Assembly (NCBI GenBank): GCA_026389735.1
Contig: JAPLHH010000074.1
Span: 1 to 9,400, forward strand
DNA length: 9,400 nucleotides
Direction: 5' to 3'
Source of the DNA: Chloroflexota bacterium
GTDB lineage: Bacteria > Chloroflexota > Dehalococcoidia > GIF9 > UBA5620
A program made the translations under genes and the position numbers. The notes under the pieces were generated by a model, which did no database searches, had not been told where the DNA came from, and saw only the letters and a program-made list of their open reading frames with translations. Of the stretch, positions 4,817-9,400 are shown piece by piece. Positions within the stretch are counted from its first letter, which is position 1; the number at the start of each line of letters is the position of its first letter.

Positions 4817-6055
4817 CTACGACAGAGGTGCTAGTGTCATCAGTTTCCTGGCGATGTCAGGGTATTTGGCGATAAAAAGTAGTTGGTCTTCGACAAGCGG
4901 TTTTTGCGAGGTGACGTTGGCATATCTCACCAGTTCAAGGATTTTCTCAGCCTCAGCAGGGTCTTTGAACTCTACCTCCATCTTACCCATTATATGGCTG
5001 AAACCTGATATCCCGCTGTATTCACCGGCGCATATCTGGCTACCGGTCTCTACAAACTCTGGTTCGCCTCGTCCCAGTTCGGTGTAGCTGTATAACTCAT
5101 AATTTTGCGGGTCCTTCAATACGCCATCTGCGTGGATACCAGAAGCGTGGGCGAAGGCATTAGCTCCAACGCCGGGTTGGTTTATTGGAATCGGGATGCC
5201 GAAAGCGTAGCTAGCAAATCTAGCTATTTTCCATGACTTGGACAGGTCGATTGGCCTTCCTAATTGGTATTTGTCACCGAAGTCCTTGGATTTGGTTATT
5301 GCCAGAACAGTGGCTACAAGGTCAGCATTACCAGCTCGTTCTCCGATACCGTTCACAGTTGTATTGATATAAGCATCTTGCCCGGCATCTATAGCGGCTT
5401 TGGCTCCAGCAATGGAACTGGCTACTGCCATCCCCAGGTCACCGTGGCAGTGGAGCTCGATAGGCATAGGCACTTCCTTGGCCAGCGCATTCACAGTTTC
5501 GTAAATAGTGAACGGATTATCGTAGCCAAGAGTATCGCAATATCTCAACCTGTCAGCACCGTGCAGTTTGGCTTGTGAGGCGAACTTGATTAAATAAGCT
5601 AAGTCTGTTCTTGAGGCATCCTCGGCATTCACACCTATGGATTCGGTACCATGTGAACGAGCAGCATCTACAGCCTCAACCATCATCTGTGTGATATCGT
5701 CCCTTGTCTTTCTGCCTAGAAACTTACCTTGAACCATTTGCTCAGAGGTCGAGATTGAGACATTGAGGTGCTTTAACTTCGGGACGAGTTTGAAGGCTGT
5801 TTCCACGTCGGCTGCTGTGGCTCTTATCCATCCCCCCAGACGAATAGGTTGTAGCACACCCATTTCAGCCAATTCAAGGTTCGCCAGGAGGTAATTTGTT
5901 TCATGCTTAGTGGTAGGGAAACCGAACTCAGACTGGAAAGCGCCTATCTCGTTTAGATAAATATTTATCATTGTTTTTTCGAGTTTGGATAAGCCCAAGT
6001 TCGCTGTCTGGACGCCGTCACGGTTGGTTACATCAATTATATAAATCTTTCCCAT
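4817..6055 (-). CDS. Homocitrate synthase / Re-citrate synthase family protein
   Basis: A 412-residue DRE-TIM-type aldol-condensing enzyme. It has IIDVTNRDGVQ (6-16) carrying the N-terminal Arg-Asp pair of the metal site, GVNAEDASR (141-149), RYCDTLGY (171-178), the metal-binding ELHCHGDLGMA (200-210, His202 and His204), NTTVNGIGERAGN (231-243) and SGIHADG (305-311) with the catalytic-type His308. These enzymes join acetyl-CoA to a 2-oxo acid: 2-oxoglutarate to homocitrate (NifV/LysS), or oxaloacetate to citrate with Re stereochemistry in some anaerobes such as Clostridium kluyveri and Dehalococcoides. The length and the DVTNRDGVQ signature (canonical LeuA/HCS enzymes have DTTLRDGEQ) recall the Re-citrate group. 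No nif or lysine genes are nearby. The ATG at 6055 is chosen because GGAG (6065-6062) lies six bases upstream; the GTG one codon earlier is less well placed. Family certain, substrate inferred. Confidence 0.88.
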   Translation of the reverse strand: MGKIYIIDVTNRDGVQTANLGLSKLEKTMINIYLNEIGAFQSEFGFPTTKHETNYLLANLELAEMGVLQPIRLGGWIRATAADVETAFKLVPKLKHLNVSISTSEQMVQGKFLGRKTRDDITQMMVEAVDAARSHGTESIGVNAEDASRTDLAYLIKFASQAKLHGADRLRYCDTLGYDNPFTIYETVNALAKEVPMPIELHCHGDLGMAVASSIAGAKAAIDAGQDAYINTTVNGIGERAGNADLVATVLAITKSKDFGDKYQLGRPIDLSKSWKIARFASYAFGIPIPINQPGVGANAFAHASGIHADGVLKDPQNYELYSYTELGRGEPEFVETGSQICAGEYSGISGFSHIMGKMEVEFKDPAEAEKILELVRYANVTSQKPLVEDQLLFIAKYPDIARKLMTLAPLS

Positions 6056-6149
6056 CACATACTCCGGAGAAAAATAGTCTGTCGAGTTAGGTGAATATTC
6101 TATCTAACTAAGAACAACCTGCGATTTTATCTAATTCGGCAACAAAAAT

Positions 6150-6179
6150 ATTATATATCATCCGAGGGGGGCTTGACAA
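6150..6179 (-). promoter_or_regulatory. Promoter for the HCS/Re-citrate synthase gene
   Basis: On the minus strand there is TTGTCA (6179-6174), an 18-base spacer and a perfect TATAAT (6155-6150). It would give a leader of about 88 bases. The leader contains AGTTAG (6085-6090) and CTAACT (6104-6109) around an off-centre GAATATTC, a possible hairpin or operator. Its -35 box overlaps the -35 box of the opposing promoter. Confidence 0.5.
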
Positions 6180-6201
6180 AATGTAAAGAATGTGCTATTG
6201 T
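6173..6201 (+). promoter_or_regulatory. Promoter for the putative small RNA
   Basis: A perfect TTGACA (6173-6178), a 17-base spacer and TATTGT (6196-6201); the predicted start is near 6208. It is on the + strand, opposite all neighbouring protein genes, so it must serve something other than those genes. Confidence 0.65.
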
Positions 6202-6207
6202 ATTCTT

Positions 6208-6328
6208 TGTCCCAAGTAATCAAGCTAAGACCGGGGAGGCAGAGGAGCTGGCGCGAGGTAGGCGAAAGCCGAAAAGTGCCGGAATGATGAGGAACCGGGA
6301 AGGGCAAGGTTACTTGGGGCATTTTTTT
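6208..6328 (+). ncRNA. Putative structured small RNA with its own promoter and T tail
   Basis: About 120 bases follow a strong promoter and can fold into one long rod. The terminal stem is CCCAAGTAATC (6211-6221) with GGTTACTTGGG (6308-6318), eleven pairs with one G-U. CCGG (6231-6234) can pair with CCGG (6295-6298). Large purine-rich internal loops follow (6235-6247 and 6283-6294). Next comes CTGGCGC (6248-6254) with GTGCCGG (6276-6282), then an asymmetric loop and a GGC-GAAA-GCC tetraloop hairpin (6261-6270). Seven T (6322-6328) follow the closing stem, so the terminal stem could double as terminator. No reading frame begins with a usable site. It lacks the conserved SRP domain IV loop and the conserved RNase P core blocks. 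A short 6S-like RNA, a lineage-specific sRNA, or an unknown class remain possible. Its 3' end meets the stop codon of the convergent HPRT-fusion gene. Confidence 0.55.
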
Positions 6329-7778
6329 ATTTCTTGCCATCCTCTTCAATCAGTTCAGGTTTAAGCACACCGATAAAGGGTAGATTTCTATATTCCCCGT
6401 GGTAATCCAACCCATAACCGACGACGAATTCATCGGGTATCTCGAAGCCTATGTAGTCGAGCGGGACGTCAATAAGGCGGCGGACTCGCTTATCCAGCAA
6501 AGTGCAAACACGTAGGCTGGCTGGGTTATGCGATGTCAGGTGGTTAAGAACGTAGTTTAATGTCATCCCGGTGTCTACGATGTCTTCAACCATCAGCACA
6601 TCAAGCCCGGCTATGCTGGTATCGAGGTCTTTGGTTATCTTTACTGCTGACTCGTTGTCGGTGCCATAATATGAGATCGCCATAAAGTCCACGTTAAGTG
6701 GTAGGGTGATGTGTTGCATTAAGTCAGCCATGAAGCACATGACACCTTTAAGGATGCCGACAAGGACCAATTTCCTTCCCATGTAATCGTGTGATATGCG
6801 TTTTGCCAGGGCTTTAACACGCCGTTGGATTTGAGTATGACTGAACAGGACCTGGTCTATCCCTTTCACTTTTGTTCCACCCAGACGTCCGTAACCATAT
6901 TTGGCTAGTAGTCTGAGGTAATCGCTCTTGTTGAGAAGCTTAATGTTGATCTCAGGATAGAGTTCCCTGAGGCGACGCAGTTTGCGATTCTTCTCTGTAA
7001 TCAAGCTCTGCTTTAGTGTAGTGAGCTCGATGTAGAGGTCCAGCTCTGGTAGGTAGAAGTCAGGAGTGAACATCTCTACCACTTTGCCGTCCTGCCAGGC
7101 TAGAGGGAAAGAGCGGGGTTCATAGAGCCACTCAATGCGGTAGAAATCAAGCAATTTAGCGAATTCCTCTTCGCTGGGGTGGCCGAAGCTGGACGGTCTT
7201 AGTGAAGATGAAGGTAATTCAGGAGTCTCAGTAAGTTTTCGCCTTTTGGTTACTGTTTCCTCATGTTCTGCTTTCAATACCTGGTAAAGTTCGTTTTTTT
7301 CTAAGGAAACGGCGATTATGTTGGCCACAGTGGTCAGGAAGTCCTTATCGGCTTGTGAGAATTTTCTCGGTTCGCGAGTGTAGATTCGGATTTCTCCAAC
7401 TACTTCTCCTCTTTGTGGGATGGGAGCTGCCAGTACGGAGCTTATGCCCTCCATTTCGGCGGCTTCTGGATATTGGGCTCGCTCGTCTTGGGTAACATCA
7501 AAGATGGTTACTAGTTCGCCATTTAGTACTTCAGGGAGGCTTTTACTGGCTTTCAATGCTCCCTTTCGGAGATACAGGTCGCTGAGGCCATAAGCGGCTA
7601 TGATGTCTAAGTGTTCTTTCTGGGGATTCAGAAGCATTATGGAGCATCCAGCAGCCTTCAATGCTTTGGCTGCACTTTTGGCTGCAGAATTAAGGACATT
7701 CTTCAAAGGTAGAGATGAGTTAGCGGTCCTGGCTATTTGCTTGAAGGCTTGAGAGTAGCTATGCTCGCGGTTATCCAC
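6327..7778 (-). CDS. hpt: GAF / PD-(D/E)XK-like / hypoxanthine phosphoribosyltransferase fusion
   Basis: A 483-residue protein with three parts. Residues 10-160 form a GAF domain (GCSIMLL, GISSVLAAPIPQRGEVVGEIRIY, then FSQADKDFLTTVANIIAVSLE). After a Ser/Pro-rich linker (183-198), residues 200-292 resemble a nuclease-like fold: SEEEFAKLLDFYRIEWLYEP, FTPDFYLPELDLYIELTTLK with Asp240, Glu251 and Lys256, then KNRKLRRLRELYPEINIKLL. Residues 305-475 are a complete HPRT: GILKG (341-345), the flexible-loop SYYGT (369-373), the PRPP loop VEDIVDTGMT (397-406), LDKRVRR (428-434), DEFVVGYGLDY (449-459) and YRNLPFIGVL (463-472). HPRT converts hypoxanthine or guanine plus PRPP to IMP or GMP; standard HPRTs have only about 180 residues. 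The start is GTG at 7778 behind AAGGGAAG. It lies 32 bases after nrdJ, likely one operon. The HPRT call is firm, the middle domain tentative. Confidence 0.9.
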   Translation of the reverse strand: MDNREHSYSQAFKQIARTANSSLPLKNVLNSAAKSAAKALKAAGCSIMLLNPQKEHLDIIAAYGLSDLYLRKGALKASKSLPEVLNGELVTIFDVTQDERAQYPEAAEMEGISSVLAAPIPQRGEVVGEIRIYTREPRKFSQADKDFLTTVANIIAVSLEKNELYQVLKAEHEETVTKRRKLTETPELPSSSLRPSSFGHPSEEEFAKLLDFYRIEWLYEPRSFPLAWQDGKVVEMFTPDFYLPELDLYIELTTLKQSLITEKNRKLRRLRELYPEINIKLLNKSDYLRLLAKYGYGRLGGTKVKGIDQVLFSHTQIQRRVKALAKRISHDYMGRKLVLVGILKGVMCFMADLMQHITLPLNVDFMAISYYGTDNESAVKITKDLDTSIAGLDVLMVEDIVDTGMTLNYVLNHLTSHNPASLRVCTLLDKRVRRLIDVPLDYIGFEIPDEFVVGYGLDYHGEYRNLPFIGVLKPELIEEDGKK

Positions 7779-7810
7779 AACTGCTTCCCTTCAGAGTATG
7801 CTTTTGTCAC

Positions 7811-9400
7811 CTACCCGCACTTAGTATAGCCGCAACTGGGGCAAATATGGCAGCCCTCCTGGTAAATCAGGATGTTACCACACTCAGGGCATTGCCCTGC
7901 CCAGTTCTTAGCTACCCCAAAGTCCTTGGAGGTGTCCGTGTCTTTGGCTTTAGTGTATTTCTCTAGTACGCTGGCGATAGCATCAGCGCAGGAAAGAACA
8001 GCACGCCCTTCCTCCCAGGCGACAGACGGGCATCGAATGCCACGCAGGTGTTTGGCTACAGAGCCCAGGTCGATGCCTGACCTTAAGGCTAAGGAGATTA
8101 GTCGGCTGGTAGCTTCCAGTTGTGCCGAGGCACAACCGCCGGCTTTTCCTAGGCTGGAAAAGACTTCACAGATACCTTTGTCGTCGAAGTTTACGGTGAC
8201 GTATATGTAACCGCAACCGGTGGTTACTCGCTCGGTAATTCCTTTGGTAACTTTGGGTCGTGACCTTGGTGTGAGCTTGGCTTCACGTGGCTCTTCTATG
8301 TGAGCAATGTTTAGAACCTGGCTTTCGCGGCTTCGGTCTCGGTAGATGGTTATCCCTTTCAATCCAAGTTTGTAGGCAAGCATGTATACTTCAGCTATAT
8401 CCTCCGTTGTGGTTTCGTGCGGAAGGTTAACTGTTTTGGAAACGGCGCTATCGGTGAACTTCTGGAAAGCTGCCTGCATTCTCACGTGCCACTCAGGCGT
8501 TATGTCATGAGCGGTGACGAAGACATCTTTTACCCAATCAGGTATATTCTCAACATCTCGCAGCATTTTCCCCTCAGCGAGCTGTTGCATTAGTTCAGGG
8601 GAATAAAAGGCCTCTTTCCTGGCTGTTTCTTCGAAGTAGGGATTGATTTCTATTAGTTGTTGGCCATCCAGGATGTGGCGAGTATAACTGAGAGCAAAGA
8701 GGGGCTCAATGCCACTAGAACAGCCGGCAATTATGCTTAATGTCCCGGTGGGGGCAATGGTAGTCCGCGAAGCATTTCTAGGTCTTAACCCGTTGTTTGC
8801 ATCGTAAATGCTGCCTTTGAAAGCAGGGAATAGGCCTCGTTCCTCTCCCAGTATCACTGATTCCCTGGTCGCCTCTTCAGATATAAAGCGCATGACGTTC
8901 TCAGCCACTTCTAATGCTTTATCAGAGTTGTAGGGGATGCGGAGCTTGATCAATATATCAGCAAATCCCATGACGCCAAGCCCTATCTTTCTGGTGGCTT
9001 TGGTCATTTTCTCGATTTGGGGCAGTGGGAATTTATTAACATCTATGACATCATCGAGAAAGCGGACACACAGACTGACAGTCTGGCCCAGCTTGCCATA
9101 GTCAATTTCAGGTTTGACATCTTCGTTTTTGACCATATTGGAGAGGTTGATTGAGGCTAGATTACAGGACTCGAAGGGCAGTAAAGGCTGCTCGCCGCAG
9201 GGATTGGTGCTTTCTATTTTGCCAAGCTTCGGAGTAGGGTTATTTTTGTTTATATTGTCAATGAAAACGATACCAGGGTCACCAGTATGCCAGGCTGTCT
9301 CTGTGATTTTTCTGAAAACCTCTCTGGCGTTTAGTTTTTCGACAACCTCTTTGGTACGTGGATTTACTAGATTATATTCCCTGTTCTTCTCTATAGCTTC
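7811..9400 (-). CDS. nrdJ: Adenosylcobalamin-dependent (class II) ribonucleotide reductase, C-terminal part
   Basis: 529 codons are visible; the frame is open to the right edge, so the N-terminus lies outside. The Met at 9136 is internal, not a start, because the family sequence continues upstream of it. NPCGE (residues 66-70 of the visible part) is the active-site Asn-x-Cys-x-Glu of the catalytic barrel, followed by ESCNLASINL (77-86). Further on come KIGLGVMGFADILIKL, PTGTLSIIAGCSSGIEPLFALSYTR and the LKGITIYRDRSR segment near the barrel end. The C-terminus has the NrdJ-type extension (TTGCGYIYVTVNFD...GGCASAQLEATSRLISLALR) and a zinc-ribbon tail, CPECG...CHICPSCGYTKCG. The enzyme reduces ribonucleotides using a thiyl radical made with coenzyme B12 and needs no oxygen, which fits an anaerobic or corrinoid-using organism. 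The stop at 7811 is followed 32 bases later by the HPRT fusion. Confidence 0.95.
   Translation of the reverse strand, partial: EAIEKNREYNLVNPRTKEVVEKLNAREVFRKITETAWHTGDPGIVFIDNINKNNPTPKLGKIESTNPCGEQPLLPFESCNLASINLSNMVKNEDVKPEIDYGKLGQTVSLCVRFLDDVIDVNKFPLPQIEKMTKATRKIGLGVMGFADILIKLRIPYNSDKALEVAENVMRFISEEATRESVILGEERGLFPAFKGSIYDANNGLRPRNASRTTIAPTGTLSIIAGCSSGIEPLFALSYTRHILDGQQLIEINPYFEETARKEAFYSPELMQQLAEGKMLRDVENIPDWVKDVFVTAHDITPEWHVRMQAAFQKFTDSAVSKTVNLPHETTTEDIAEVYMLAYKLGLKGITIYRDRSRESQVLNIAHIEEPREAKLTPRSRPKVTKGITERVTTGCGYIYVTVNFDDKGICEVFSSLGKAGGCASAQLEATSRLISLALRSGIDLGSVAKHLRGIRCPSVAWEEGRAVLSCADAIASVLEKYTKAKDTDTSKDFGVAKNWAGQCPECGNILIYQEGCHICPSCGYTKCG

Noticed and set aside
6285..6294. TGATGAG and nearby CGAAA resembling hammerhead ribozyme core pieces
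   Set aside because: The order of the pieces and the flanking helices do not fit any hammerhead permutation.
6231..6306. SRP RNA or RNase P RNA in the folded intergenic transcript
   Set aside because: The conserved SRP apical loop sequence and the conserved RNase P blocks are absent, and the length is too short for RNase P.
7872..8210. 112-codon + strand frame
   Set aside because: Antisense to the well-conserved C-terminal part of nrdJ; composition and lack of a start site mark it as a shadow.
1..9400. CRISPR array or insertion sequence
   Set aside because: No regularly spaced repeats, no transposase frame and no terminal inverted repeats with target duplications were seen.

Overview
This is a bacterial chromosomal window that is almost entirely leftward-coding; only a dodecin gene and a putative small RNA read rightward. 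The gene set suggests a strict anaerobe: a B12-dependent (class II) ribonucleotide reductase, a homocitrate/Re-citrate-synthase-type enzyme, and an FAD-linked oxidase beside an MFS transporter. I would guess Chloroflexota (Dehalococcoidia-like), but this rests on gene content and remembered family resemblance, not on any phylogenetic marker. Both tRNAs encode their CCA ends, and several sigma70-type promoters are easy to read.

Layout. 1-480: the first 88 codons of an FAD-binding oxidase, preceded by a long leader with a terminator-like hairpin and a promoter. 481-1751: an MFS transporter and its promoter. 1660-2160: a mostly empty spacer, then tRNA-Lys(TTT). 2161-2553: an unrecognised 90-residue protein with its promoter and an inverted repeat. 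2705-2815: the stub of a FAD/NAD(P)-binding oxidoreductase that stops at a run of ten C (coding strand). 2907-3188: a dodecin-family gene (+ strand) lacking the usual flavin-contact residues. 3290-4239: tRNA-Gly(CCC) plus a 43-bp copy of its 3' half 873 bp away. These bracket one orphan Cys-rich membrane protein, a layout like a tiny or decayed integrated element. 4306-6055: trmO and, upstream of it, the homocitrate/Re-citrate-synthase-like gene, possibly one operon. 6150-6328: two divergent promoters sharing their -35 region. The rightward one drives a compact, folded, T-tailed putative ncRNA with no coding capacity. 6327-9400: nrdJ (N-terminus outside the window) followed 32 bp later by an unusual GAF / PD-(D/E)XK-like / hypoxanthine phosphoribosyltransferase fusion.

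How the genes fit together. nrdJ and the HPRT fusion form a nucleotide-supply pair: purine salvage and deoxyribonucleotide synthesis. The HCS/Re-citrate synthase would feed the TCA or amino-acid branch. TrmO and the two tRNAs belong to translation. The transporter and the FAD oxidase may handle the same organic acid, but the sequence does not identify it. The most unusual items are the three-domain HPRT, the tRNA-Gly-bounded mini-element and the stand-alone RNA at 6208-6328.
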